DNA of 13,385 nt from UBA6186 sp050012295 (GTDB lineage Bacteria > Pseudomonadota > Gammaproteobacteria > UBA6186 > Azoamicaceae), in NCBI GenBank assembly GCA_050012295.1, contig JBEKHL010000040.1, positions 1 to 13,385 on the forward strand, read 5' to 3'. Of the stretch, positions 1 to 7,077 are shown one piece after another. Both the position numbers and the translations under genes were made by a program. Below the pieces are notes generated by a model. That model saw only the letters and a program-made list of their open reading frames with translations. It was not told the origin of the DNA and did not search any database. Each line of letters opens with the position of its first letter. Within the stretch, counting starts at the first letter, position 1.

Positions 1-39
1 AAAGAACATATTAATACTAATAAAGAAGACAGTAATTAA
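1..39 (+). CDS. possible C-terminal tail of an upstream gene (partial)
   Basis: Reading from base 1, frame 1 gives a short hydrophilic stretch (KEHINTNKEDSN) ending in TAA at 37-39, five bases before the next gene. The composition is typical of a charged protein tail, and the tight spacing would fit an operon with the ABC transporter genes. Frame 2 is also open to a TAA at 41-43, so the assignment rests only on composition. Nothing can be said about function. Confidence 0.3.
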   Translation, partial: KEHINTNKEDSN

Positions 40-43
40 TTAA

Positions 44-1018
44 ATGTTAAAATTTAATTTAAGAAGAAGGGTTATTGTTTGGTTAACTATAAGTATTATG
101 GCTACTATAGTAATCGTAACGACAGGTTTGTCCAAATTAGAAGGGCTACCGGTTGTTGCTATTGCTAATTATGGTCCTCATGCGTCTTTGCAAGAACTTA
201 TTGATGGAGTTAAGGAACAACTACAAAATGAGGTAAAATTTAAAGAAGCAGATGTTAATTTTGAACAAACCCTTATTATACAAATGTTATATAAATTAAA
301 AGCTAATAAACCTAAAGTTATGGTTACTATGGGTACCCCAATTACTCAAGCTGCTAAAAATCTTATAAAAGATATTCCAATTGTATTTGCTGCAGTTACC
401 GATCCAGTTGATGCGGGATTAATTACAGAACGTAATAAACCGCATACAAATCTTACTGGTGTTTCTGACAGTCAGGATTTAAAAATTTTTATGGCATTTG
501 TTAAAACATTAATGCCAGATGCAAAGAGTATTGGACTTTTGTATGCAACTAGCGAAACTAACGATGCGACTTTGGTTAAAATGATGCAAACAGCTGCTGA
601 GCTATATGACATGGAAGTTGTAGCAGTGCCGGTTGAACAATCTAGAGACATACCATTAAGGATGCAATTATTAAATGGTACAGTAGATTTAATTTATGTA
701 GGAGTTAGTGGAACAATAGCACCATCGTTACCAACTATTGTAGCGGAAGCGGATCGTATGCAAATACCGATATTTAGTGCACACGAAGAAGCAGTATTAA
801 ATAATTATGTAGTTGGTAGTTTTGGAGTAAGTTATCGTAAACTCGGTAATCGAGTTGGGGATATTATTAAACTTATTTTGCAAGGCGAAGATATTAAAAA
901 TATAGAAGTAGTTTATCCAGATCTTTCAGATTATCAGGGGTTTATTAGTAAACAAAGAGCTGCACAGTTTAATATAAATTTACCAGATAATCTTAATAAT
1001 GTAACAATTGTAGAATAA
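44..1018 (+). CDS. ABC transporter periplasmic substrate-binding protein (ABC_sub_bind family)
   Basis: 324 residues. This looks like the binding protein of the uncharacterised amino-acid-type importer family (ABC_sub_bind, COG2984, related to TrpX-type proteins). Residues 1-9 are basic (LRRR) and about 10-28 form one hydrophobic segment, so it is a Sec signal peptide or an uncleaved membrane anchor; there is no lipobox cysteine. The mature part follows the family pattern: PVVAIANYGPHASL near the start, a VMVTMGTPITQAA block, IPIVFAAVTDPVDAGL, then TGVSD, and a C-terminal YRKLGNRVGDIIKLILQGED block. The start ATG is preceded only by a weak purine stretch at 24-28. The ATPase gene begins 3 bases after the stop. 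The ligand cannot be read from sequence; relatives include tryptophan or other amino acid binders, so an amino acid is a reasonable guess. Confidence 0.85.
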   Translation: MLKFNLRRRVIVWLTISIMATIVIVTTGLSKLEGLPVVAIANYGPHASLQELIDGVKEQLQNEVKFKEADVNFEQTLIIQMLYKLKANKPKVMVTMGTPITQAAKNLIKDIPIVFAAVTDPVDAGLITERNKPHTNLTGVSDSQDLKIFMAFVKTLMPDAKSIGLLYATSETNDATLVKMMQTAAELYDMEVVAVPVEQSRDIPLRMQLLNGTVDLIYVGVSGTIAPSLPTIVAEADRMQIPIFSAHEEAVLNNYVVGSFGVSYRKLGNRVGDIIKLILQGEDIKNIEVVYPDLSDYQGFISKQRAAQFNINLPDNLNNVTIVE

Positions 1019-1021
1019 AAT

Positions 1022-1780
1022 ATGCTAAATATTATTAGCTTATATAAATCATTCCCAGGAATGTTTGCGTCAGTATTAAAAAATATTAATTTAAGATTAT
1101 CGCCAGGAGATTTTTGTATATTAATCGGCAGTAATGGTTCAGGTAAATCCACTTTATTAAAAACTATAACTGGTGAATATAGTGTAGATACGGGTAATGT
1201 TATATTGGCAGAACAAGATATTACATTTATGCCAATGCATTTGCGTTCACGATTCATAAGTAGTGTTTACCAAGACATTACTAGGGGAGTAGTGCAAGAA
1301 ATGACTTTGTTCGAAAATTTAGTATTAAGTCAATTTCGAGTGCGTAAAGCAAAGTATCGATTTTATAAACATTATGAACACGATTTAAAAGCACAGGTTA
1401 AAAATTTAGGATTAGAACAATATATGGCTCAACCAATGTCTTCGTTATCTGGTGGGCAGAGACAGATAGTTGCAACATTAATGGCTTCTTTACCGGCACC
1501 GCAATTATTATTGCTTGATGAACCAACAAGCGCGTTAGATCCTAAAATTCAAAAGCAATTAATGGAATATACAGTGCGTATTATAACCGAAAATAACATT
1601 ACTACCTTAATGGTTACACATAATTTAGAAGATGCTATTCGTTATGGAAATCGTTTAATTATGCTTCATGATGGCCAAATAGTTTTAGAACTTGATTCTG
1701 TAAAAAAACGTTCCTTAAATACAGCTCAATTATTAGAGTTGTTTCATAGTTACGAAGATTCTACGCTGAGAGGAAATTAA
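1022..1780 (+). CDS. ABC transporter ATP-binding protein
   Basis: 252-residue ATPase that powers the importer encoded with its neighbours. All nucleotide-binding motifs are present: Walker A GSNGSGKST (residues 36-44), Q-loop glutamine at Q84 in VYQD, signature LSGGQRQ (142-148), Walker B LLLLDEP (162-168), and the switch histidine in VTHN (H200). The VYQD-x-x-x-G...MTLFENL block is characteristic of the COG1101 ATPases that partner COG2984 binding proteins, which agrees with the upstream gene. Length is normal for a single ATPase domain. The stop codon overlaps the ATG of the permease by one base (TAATG), implying translational coupling; a GAGAGG Shine-Dalgarno for the permease lies inside the end of this gene (1768-1773). 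Confidence 0.93.
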   Translation: MLNIISLYKSFPGMFASVLKNINLRLSPGDFCILIGSNGSGKSTLLKTITGEYSVDTGNVILAEQDITFMPMHLRSRFISSVYQDITRGVVQEMTLFENLVLSQFRVRKAKYRFYKHYEHDLKAQVKNLGLEQYMAQPMSSLSGGQRQIVATLMASLPAPQLLLLDEPTSALDPKIQKQLMEYTVRIITENNITTLMVTHNLEDAIRYGNRLIMLHDGQIVLELDSVKKRSLNTAQLLELFHSYEDSTLRGN

Positions 1781-2616
1781 TGTTTATAGAATTAATACCA
1801 ATAGGGTTGCAGCAAGGATTACTATTAGCAATAGTTGCAACTGGTATTATGGTACCATTTAGATTATTAAATTTTTCTGATTTAACTGCAGAAGGTTCTT
1901 ATCCATTAGGAGGGATAACTTGTGCAGTATTAATTGCTGCTGGGTTTAACCCATTAATTGCTGTGGTGGTCGCATGTTTTGCGGCAGGAGTAATAGGCAT
2001 GGGTACAGCAATATTACATTTGCGTTTCAAAGTTAACACACTATTAGCCGGTATTATTTTAAGTACAATGGTTTATAGTATTAATTTAAGATTAATGGGC
2101 AAGCCTAATATAGCATTATTTAATTTTCATACATTATTTAGCATAACAGAACAATTATCGTTAAAATTAATTATATTAATAATTATAAATATAATAATTA
2201 TTATTCCATTGTTTGGTTTTTTGATCACAGAAAAAGGTTTAAGTTTAAGAGCGGTAGGGTTAAATAGTTTATTTGCTGAGCGACAAGCTATTAACATAAA
2301 ACAATATACCCTATTAGGGTTGTTTATTGGTAATATGTTATGTGGATTAGCTGGTAGTTTAATGGTGCAGATCCAAGGTTATGCGGATATTGCTATGGGT
2401 ATTGGTATTGTAATTCATGCGTTAGCAGCATTAATGATAGGCGAAAATTTTATTGGAAATAAAACTTTATTACGACAAATAATAGCGCCAATAGTTGGGG
2501 CTATTATTTATCAACAAATTCAAGGGTTAGCTCTTAGTTTAGGGTGTTCACCATCAGACTTAAAACTAGTTTCTGGCGCTATTGTGTTAGGGATGATGGT
2601 TTATAGTAATTATTAA
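1780..2616 (+). CDS. ABC transporter permease (BPD_transp_2 family)
   Basis: 278 residues, almost wholly hydrophobic, with roughly eight membrane segments (for example about 12-30, 46-75, 84-100, 128-150, 173-195, 203-220, 232-250 and 258-276). The family hallmark is the N-terminal block with GLLLAIVATGIMVPFRLLNF and DLTAEGSYPLGG, typical of COG4120 permeases of the branched-chain-amino-acid permease superfamily. The cytoplasmic coupling region is probably the LRAVGLNSLFAERQAINIKQY segment (about 156-174). It forms the channel used by the binding protein and ATPase encoded just upstream. The start is fixed by a good Shine-Dalgarno at 1768-1773 and the one-base overlap with the ATPase stop. 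No convincing terminator follows; only a weak 4-bp TTGC/GCAA stem is visible. Confidence 0.9.
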   Translation: MFIELIPIGLQQGLLLAIVATGIMVPFRLLNFSDLTAEGSYPLGGITCAVLIAAGFNPLIAVVVACFAAGVIGMGTAILHLRFKVNTLLAGIILSTMVYSINLRLMGKPNIALFNFHTLFSITEQLSLKLIILIIINIIIIIPLFGFLITEKGLSLRAVGLNSLFAERQAINIKQYTLLGLFIGNMLCGLAGSLMVQIQGYADIAMGIGIVIHALAALMIGENFIGNKTLLRQIIAPIVGAIIYQQIQGLALSLGCSPSDLKLVSGAIVLGMMVYSNY

Positions 2617-2684
2617 TTTTGCTTTTTCGGGCAAGATTTAAAATGCCAGAATAAACTAATGTTAGTAAGACACTTGTACTTAAT

Positions 2685-2714
2685 TTGGCACTTTGTTATT
2701 ATTCCTTAGAGAAT
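2685..2714 (+). promoter_or_regulatory. possible promoter of the GNAT gene
   Basis: Within the 117-bp gap after the permease, TTGGCA (2685-2690) matches the sigma70 -35 box at five of six positions and GAGAAT (2709-2714) matches -10 at four of six, with an 18-bp spacer. A strong Shine-Dalgarno (GGAGG, 2722-2726) sits 7 bases before the ATG at 2734, unlike most genes in this window. The gap and strong ribosome site suggest the gene is expressed separately from the ABC operon. The promoter boxes are only a by-eye match. Confidence 0.3.
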
Positions 2715-2733
2715 GACTATTGGAGGTTAATAT

Positions 2734-3705
2734 ATGCCAAACCCGGAAAACATAACTTTGGAATTAGAGACTAAAGACTTAAAAATAATGCCAATTACCA
2801 AAAATTTTTTTGATGAAACTATCACTGAATATAAAAACAAGCTCAAAGAAGCCAAGACTGCAGAACAAACAGAACAACTTAAAAAAGAGCTTGCTGAAGT
2901 AGAAGAATCAATAGAATTACTATTAAAGCAATTAGAAGCTAAAACTTCATTTATACCGTACTTTATTTTTGAAAAACAAAATTTATCTAAAAGAGTAGGT
3001 AGCATAACACTACAATCACCTAACGATAGCAGTGAAGTTGTTGATCGTATTGAGCCAGGGTATAGTGAAATAACAATTTTATTAGAAGAAGAATATCTAG
3101 GAAAAGGGTATGGTTCACAAGCAATGCGAAGCATATTATCTATAGTAAATAACTTAATTGCTATTGAATATCCAATAACATTAGAAGGAAAAATGAAGAT
3201 CCCATTTAAAGGTGTACAAGCTCACATTAATTACTGTAATGCACCTTCTTTACGTATGGCTACAAAAAGTGGATTTGGTGCAAGAACTGTTTACGAAAGA
3301 AGAGTTGTTGATGAAAAAACAACGAAAGAAACAAGCGGAGTAATTGTACAATACCCTCCGCCACAATCGTTTAGTGAAAAAACAATGACATATGGAAAAG
3401 ATTTTATTGACAATCTTATAGGTGAAATTTTACCTCTTTATACTAAACAAAATGGTGAACGAAAGAAAATTACCGATATGGGTGGGGATCTTGACATTAA
3501 TGCTGCCTATACAGCATGGTTACCAAAGTATATCAAAGATAATCCTGTTCCAGAAGACTTAAAAGAATCGTCTCTAGGTAAACCTATAGATCAATTATCT
3601 CAAAGTTCTCAGTCACTAATTTTTTCAGGTAAACGATCGTGTGAAGAGGAAGATAACAGTAGCGCTAAAAAACCAAAAATGGAATATAGACCGTCATTCT
3701 ACTAA
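2734..3705 (+). CDS. GNAT-like acetyltransferase with coiled coil and C-terminal bipartite NLS
   Basis: 323 residues. The first strand resembles RimJ/RimL-type GNAT enzymes (LETKDLKIMPIT, residues 11-22). A charged helical stretch of about 40 residues (27-69, heptad-like L/I/V spacing, rich in E and K) follows, so helix 1 appears expanded into a coiled coil. The acetyl-CoA-binding motif A is present as YSEITILLEEEYLGKGYGSQAM (110-131), with the GKGYG turn at 123-127 and an acidic strand before it. The late GNAT signature N-x-x-S-x-x-x-x-x-K-x-GF is at 169-181. Residues from about 210 onward have no family I recognise. The extreme C-terminus holds KR (300-301), ten residues including EEED, then KKPK (312-315), which fits the classical bipartite importin-alpha signal. 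The EEED patch about 20 residues from the end also resembles the Glu-rich region seen in Dot/Icm substrates. I infer acetyl transfer, possibly on a host nuclear target; the substrate is unknown. The stop overlaps that of the convergent lipoprotein gene by 4 bases. Confidence 0.75.
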   Translation: MPNPENITLELETKDLKIMPITKNFFDETITEYKNKLKEAKTAEQTEQLKKELAEVEESIELLLKQLEAKTSFIPYFIFEKQNLSKRVGSITLQSPNDSSEVVDRIEPGYSEITILLEEEYLGKGYGSQAMRSILSIVNNLIAIEYPITLEGKMKIPFKGVQAHINYCNAPSLRMATKSGFGARTVYERRVVDEKTTKETSGVIVQYPPPQSFSEKTMTYGKDFIDNLIGEILPLYTKQNGERKKITDMGGDLDINAAYTAWLPKYIKDNPVPEDLKESSLGKPIDQLSQSSQSLIFSGKRSCEEEDNSSAKKPKMEYRPSFY

Positions 3706-4100
3706 TCAACATTAACTGAAGAATAATTATTTGGTTCTACTTTACCGCCGCAATTTTTGTAACATAAATTATAATCTTGAGTGCATTGTTTGTGGTTATC
3801 GTTAGGGTGGCATTGTTCTAAGATATTTCGTTCGTTAGAAGTTTTGGAGATTTGGTTGTTATTTAAGTCGATACTGTAATTTAACATTGATGTTTGTTCT
3901 AGAGTTCTTAAGCATTCTTGATAAGCTTTATTAGCAATTTTTTCGCAACGTTCTTGTTGATCGTTGCAAGCCAAGATACATTCTCTTGCTTCTGGGCCTT
4001 CTGGAGGCATATAGGTATATTCATGATTATAATAACGACTACAAGCACTAATGCCTAAAAGCAATAAACAATTTATTAATTTTGTTTTAATAGTTCTCAT
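3702..4100 (-). CDS. cysteine-rich putative lipoprotein
   Basis: 132 residues. A basic N-terminus (RTIKTK) and hydrophobic core lead to the lipobox ISAC, so lipidation would be at Cys20, anchoring the protein in the inner or outer membrane facing the periplasm. The mature part has eight further cysteines: C41, C45, C52, C63 and C97, C106, C113, C117. Their spacing is nearly a mirror image (X3, X6, X10 then X8, X6, X3), which suggests two antiparallel helices held by disulfides. It ends with YNLCYKNCGG and a polar tail. A good Shine-Dalgarno (AAAGGAG on the minus strand, 4118-4112) lies 11 bases before the ATG. It is downstream of mccB on the same strand, but a 49-bp gap with its own palindrome separates them. 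I do not recognise a named family. Confidence 0.75.
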   Translation of the reverse strand: MRTIKTKLINCLLLLGISACSRYYNHEYTYMPPEGPEARECILACNDQQERCEKIANKAYQECLRTLEQTSMLNYSIDLNNNQISKTSNERNILEQCHPNDNHKQCTQDYNLCYKNCGGKVEPNNYSSVNVD

Positions 4101-4129
4101 AACAATTAGCGCTCCTTTTATTTATCCAA

Positions 4130-4145
4130 ATACTATATATAGTAT
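4130..4145. promoter_or_regulatory. perfect 16-bp AT-rich palindrome upstream of lipoprotein gene
   Basis: ATACTATATATAGTAT is a perfect inverted repeat with no loop, lying between the mccB stop (4150) and the lipoprotein ribosome site (4118-4112). On the minus strand it contains TATACT and TATAGT, both close to a -10 box, so it may be an operator overlapping the lipoprotein promoter. It lacks a following T run, so it is a poor intrinsic terminator for mccB. AT-rich DNA produces such palindromes by chance more readily than balanced DNA. Confidence 0.35.
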
Positions 4146-4149
4146 ATAT

Positions 4150-5754
4150 TTATATACGAAAAATTCCAAAGTTAGTATCTTTTATCGGAGCATTACAGCA
4201 AGCAGATAATCCTGATGCAATAACATTTCTAGTGTTAATAGGATCAATAATGCCATCGTCCCAAATTCTAGAGGTTGCATAGTAAGCATTACTTTGTAAT
4301 TGATATTGATTAATAATTTTTTGTCTAAATGCCTCATGTTCTTCTGGCGGTAATTTAGCTTTTTGTAGTTCCAACATAACTTCAGCTGCTTGTTCGGCTC
4401 CCATAACCGAGATTTTGGCATTTGGCCAAGTCCATATAAATCTTGGATTATAAGCTCGTCCACACATAGCATAATTACCGGCACCGATACTGTTACCTAT
4501 GATAATAGTAATTTTGGGAATCTGGGCATTAGCAACAGCCATAATCATTTTAGCGCCATTTTTGGCTATTCCAGTTTCTTCCGATTTGCTGCCCACCATA
4601 AATCCAGTAATATTTTGTAAAAATAACAATGGCGTTTTGCGTTTACAGCATATTTCAATAAAATGAGTAGCCTTCATTGCTGATTCATTAAATAAAATAC
4701 CGTTATTAGCAATTATGCCAATTGGATAACCCATTACGCTAGCAAAACCACACACTATGGTTTTACCATATAGTGCTTTAAATTCGTGAAAATTAGAGCC
4801 ATCAACTATTCTAGCTATAATTTCTCTGGAATCTACGGATATTCTTGAGTCGGCTGGCATTATTCCGTATAAATCAGTGGTTGGATATAATGGAGGTTGA
4901 ATTGGTTGTAGATTTAGAGCATGTTCAGTTTGTTTAAATTTAGATCTATTTAAATTAGCGACTATATCTCTAGCAATTAATAAAGCATGTTGTTCATTAA
5001 TGGCTAGATGATCGGCTACTCCAGACAATCGACAATGGACATCGGCTCCGCCTAATTTTTCAGCTAATACTTGTTCTCCAGTTGCAGCTTTTACTAAAGG
5101 TGGACCAGCTAAAAAAATTGTAGCTTGATTTTGTACCATAATACTTTCGTCGGACATAGATGGTACATAAGCACCACCGGCAGTACAAGATCCCATGACT
5201 ACAGCAATTTGAGGGATATTGTTAGCGGACATTTGTGCTTGATTAAAAAATATCCTGCCGAAGTGTTCTTTATCTGGAAATACTTCATCTTGAAATGGTA
5301 AGTTGGCTCCACCAGAATCTACTAAATAAATGCAAGGTAAGTTATTTTCTAAAGCGATTTGTTGAGCGCGTAAGTGTTTTTTAATAGTCATTGGGTAATA
5401 GGTACCACCTTTTACAGTTGGGTCGTTAGCTATTATCATGCATTCTGTATTGGCAACTCGTCCTATCCCAGTTATTATTCCTGCGCTAGCTACATTGGCA
5501 CCGTACATATCAATTGCTGCTAATTGAGATAATTCTAAAAATGGAAAGGTAGGATTAGGATCTAATAAGTTAGCAATTCGTTCTCTTGGTAATAATTTAT
5601 TTTTGTTAATATGATTTTGCTGTGCTTTTTCGCCGCCACCTTGTAAAACCGTATTAGTTTTAGCATTTAATTCTGCTACTAAATTAGCCATATAGGCTTG
5701 GTTTTGTTTAAAATTATTGTTATTTGGGTCGAGTTTACTGGTTATAATTGGCAT
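4150..5754 (-). CDS. mccB: methylcrotonyl-CoA carboxylase beta subunit (carboxyltransferase)
   Basis: 534 residues, the usual length for the family. It transfers the carboxyl group from carboxybiotin to 3-methylcrotonyl-CoA, giving 3-methylglutaconyl-CoA in leucine degradation. The N-terminal crotonase-like half includes NDPTVKGGTYYPMTIKKHLR (110-129), VDSGGA (145-150), QDEVFPD (155-161), the oxyanion loop GSCTAGGAY (188-196) and IFLAGPPLVKAATGE (213-227). The C-terminal half includes NNGILF (350-355), GFMVG with the following EETGIAKNGAKM (384-403) and SIGAGNYAM (422-430). The end FGIFRI matches the characteristic MccB C-terminus. These details separate it from propionyl-CoA carboxylase beta. 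It starts 2 bases after the ivd stop, without its own clear ribosome site, so translation is probably coupled. The partner biotin subunit gene (mccA), usually close by, is not in the window. Confidence 0.95.
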   Translation of the reverse strand: MPIITSKLDPNNNNFKQNQAYMANLVAELNAKTNTVLQGGGEKAQQNHINKNKLLPRERIANLLDPNPTFPFLELSQLAAIDMYGANVASAGIITGIGRVANTECMIIANDPTVKGGTYYPMTIKKHLRAQQIALENNLPCIYLVDSGGANLPFQDEVFPDKEHFGRIFFNQAQMSANNIPQIAVVMGSCTAGGAYVPSMSDESIMVQNQATIFLAGPPLVKAATGEQVLAEKLGGADVHCRLSGVADHLAINEQHALLIARDIVANLNRSKFKQTEHALNLQPIQPPLYPTTDLYGIMPADSRISVDSREIIARIVDGSNFHEFKALYGKTIVCGFASVMGYPIGIIANNGILFNESAMKATHFIEICCKRKTPLLFLQNITGFMVGSKSEETGIAKNGAKMIMAVANAQIPKITIIIGNSIGAGNYAMCGRAYNPRFIWTWPNAKISVMGAEQAAEVMLELQKAKLPPEEHEAFRQKIINQYQLQSNAYYATSRIWDDGIIDPINTRNVIASGLSACCNAPIKDTNFGIFRI

Positions 5755-5756
5755 AA

Positions 5757-6947
5757 TTAAGTAGTTTCTTTAAAAATTTCTTTAGCTATTATAATACGAC
5801 GAATTTCGCAAGTACCAGCGCCTATTTCGTATAATTTGGCATCCCTTAATAACCTACCAGCGGCATATTCGTTACAATAACCATTACCGCCTAAAATTTG
5901 TATAGTATCTAAAGCCATTTTGGTAGCAAGTTCAGAGGTAAACAATAAAATACTAGCTGCGTCTTTGTTAGATAATATTTTATTGTCGGCTAATTTAGCA
6001 AGAGCATAAATATAAGAACGAGATGCATTTAAATTAGTATAAAAATCGGCAATTTTACTTTGAATTAATTGAAATTCTCCTATAGCTTTGCCAAATTGTT
6101 GTCTTTCATGAATATATGGAATTACTACATCCATACAAGCTTGCATAATTCCAAGTGGTCCTGCGGCTAAAACTAGTCGTTCGTAGTTTAAACCATTCAT
6201 TAATATTGAAGTACCAAAATTTTCTTCACCTAATATATTTTCTAAAGGTACTTTACAGTTGTTGAAAATTAATTCACATGTATTAGAGCCTCGCATACCA
6301 AGTTTATCCAATTTAGGAGATCTAAAAAATCCAGGTAGATCATTGGTAATAATAAAGGCAGAAATATTTTTTTTAGTATTACTTGATTCGTTTGATAATG
6401 TGGTTTTTGCGTATACGATAATTATATGCGCATCTGGGCCATTTGTGATCCACATTTTACTGCCATTTAAAACAAAGTGATCGGAATATTTAGTGGCAGT
6501 TAATTGCATACTTAATACATCTGAACCAGCATTAGCTTCACTCATTGCTAATGCGCCAACCCATTCGCCACTAACTAGCTTAGGTAAATATTGTTGTTTT
6601 TGTTGTTCCGATGCAAAATTATGAAGCTGATTGACACATAAATTTGAATGTGCAGCGTAACTTAAACCAATAGATGCCGATCCTCTGCTAATTTCTTCCA
6701 TAGCAATAACGTGTTCCAAGTAACCACAATTACTACCACCAGCAAATTTTTCGTTTACGGTAATTCCTAATAAACCCATGGCGCCTAATTTTAGCCATAA
6801 ATCGTTGGGAAACTCATTTTGTTGATCTATTTTTTGAGCAATTGGCACTATTTCTTGGTTTACAAAATTTTGTAGAGATTCACGAAAAATGCTTAGTGCA
6901 TTGTTATCTGTTTGATAAAGAAGATCAAAATTTGGGTATGTTAGCAT
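5757..6947 (-). CDS. ivd: isovaleryl-CoA dehydrogenase
   Basis: 396 residues, FAD-dependent acyl-CoA dehydrogenase converting isovaleryl-CoA to 3-methylcrotonyl-CoA and passing electrons to ETF. The family core is clear: AMSEANAGSDV (134-144), WITNGPDAHI (166-175), LGMRGSNTCEL (216-226) and ILGGNGY (351-357). Two features point to the isovaleryl enzyme rather than a straight-chain one. The catalytic base is placed as in IVD at E256 within NYERLVLAAGPLG. The position where most relatives carry the YEGT glutamate is alanine instead (A377 in YEIGAGT). First gene of a two-gene unit with mccB. No Shine-Dalgarno precedes the ATG, and a candidate promoter lies so close that the message may be leaderless. 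Confidence 0.96.
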   Translation of the reverse strand: MLTYPNFDLLYQTDNNALSIFRESLQNFVNQEIVPIAQKIDQQNEFPNDLWLKLGAMGLLGITVNEKFAGGSNCGYLEHVIAMEEISRGSASIGLSYAAHSNLCVNQLHNFASEQQKQQYLPKLVSGEWVGALAMSEANAGSDVLSMQLTATKYSDHFVLNGSKMWITNGPDAHIIIVYAKTTLSNESSNTKKNISAFIITNDLPGFFRSPKLDKLGMRGSNTCELIFNNCKVPLENILGEENFGTSILMNGLNYERLVLAAGPLGIMQACMDVVIPYIHERQQFGKAIGEFQLIQSKIADFYTNLNASRSYIYALAKLADNKILSNKDAASILLFTSELATKMALDTIQILGGNGYCNEYAAGRLLRDAKLYEIGAGTCEIRRIIIAKEIFKETT

Positions 6948-6953
6948 TACGAT

Positions 6954-6981
6954 ATTGTAATATTATTTTTTTTGATATCAA
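6954..6981 (-). promoter_or_regulatory. candidate ivd-mccB promoter, possibly leaderless
   Basis: On the minus strand TTGATA (6981-6976; five of six to the -35 consensus) is followed after 16 bases by TACAAT (6959-6954; five of six to -10). Transcription would begin near 6947, the A of the ivd ATG, giving little or no leader, in line with the absence of a ribosome-binding site. The -35 box lies inside the perfect 10-bp palindrome TTGATATCAA (6972-6981). This is a by-eye prediction in AT-rich sequence. Confidence 0.4.
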
Positions 6982-6992
6982 GCTAAAACTAT

Positions 6993-7023
6993 GTAATCGT
7001 AATTATTTATTGAGTACGATTAC
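6993..7023. promoter_or_regulatory. perfect 9-bp inverted repeat, candidate operator between divergent leucine catabolic operons
   Basis: GTAATCGTA (6993-7001) and its exact reverse complement TACGATTAC (7015-7023) are separated by 13 bases. The arm centres are 22 bp apart, about two helical turns, which is the geometry expected for a dimeric regulator binding one face of DNA. The site sits about midway in the 130-bp region between ivd (-) and leucine dehydrogenase (+), 12 bp upstream of the proposed ivd -35 box. The arms contain CG steps that are rare in this AT-rich spacer. The rightward promoter is not clear; TATTAT at 7041-7046 is the best -10 candidate but lacks a good -35 box, which would suit activator-dependent expression. 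An alternative is a cruciform or RNA stem. Confidence 0.55.
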
Positions 7024-7077
7024 TAAAATTTGTTTAGAGTTATTATATGAAATCTATCAAAGATATGTTATTTTCAT

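Noticed and set aside
2617..2660. Possible terminator after the ABC permease
   Set aside because: Only a 4-bp TTGC/GCAA stem without a T run after it.
4182..4620. Open frames on both strands inside mccB
   Set aside because: They are alternative-frame shadows of a gene with full-length family motifs.
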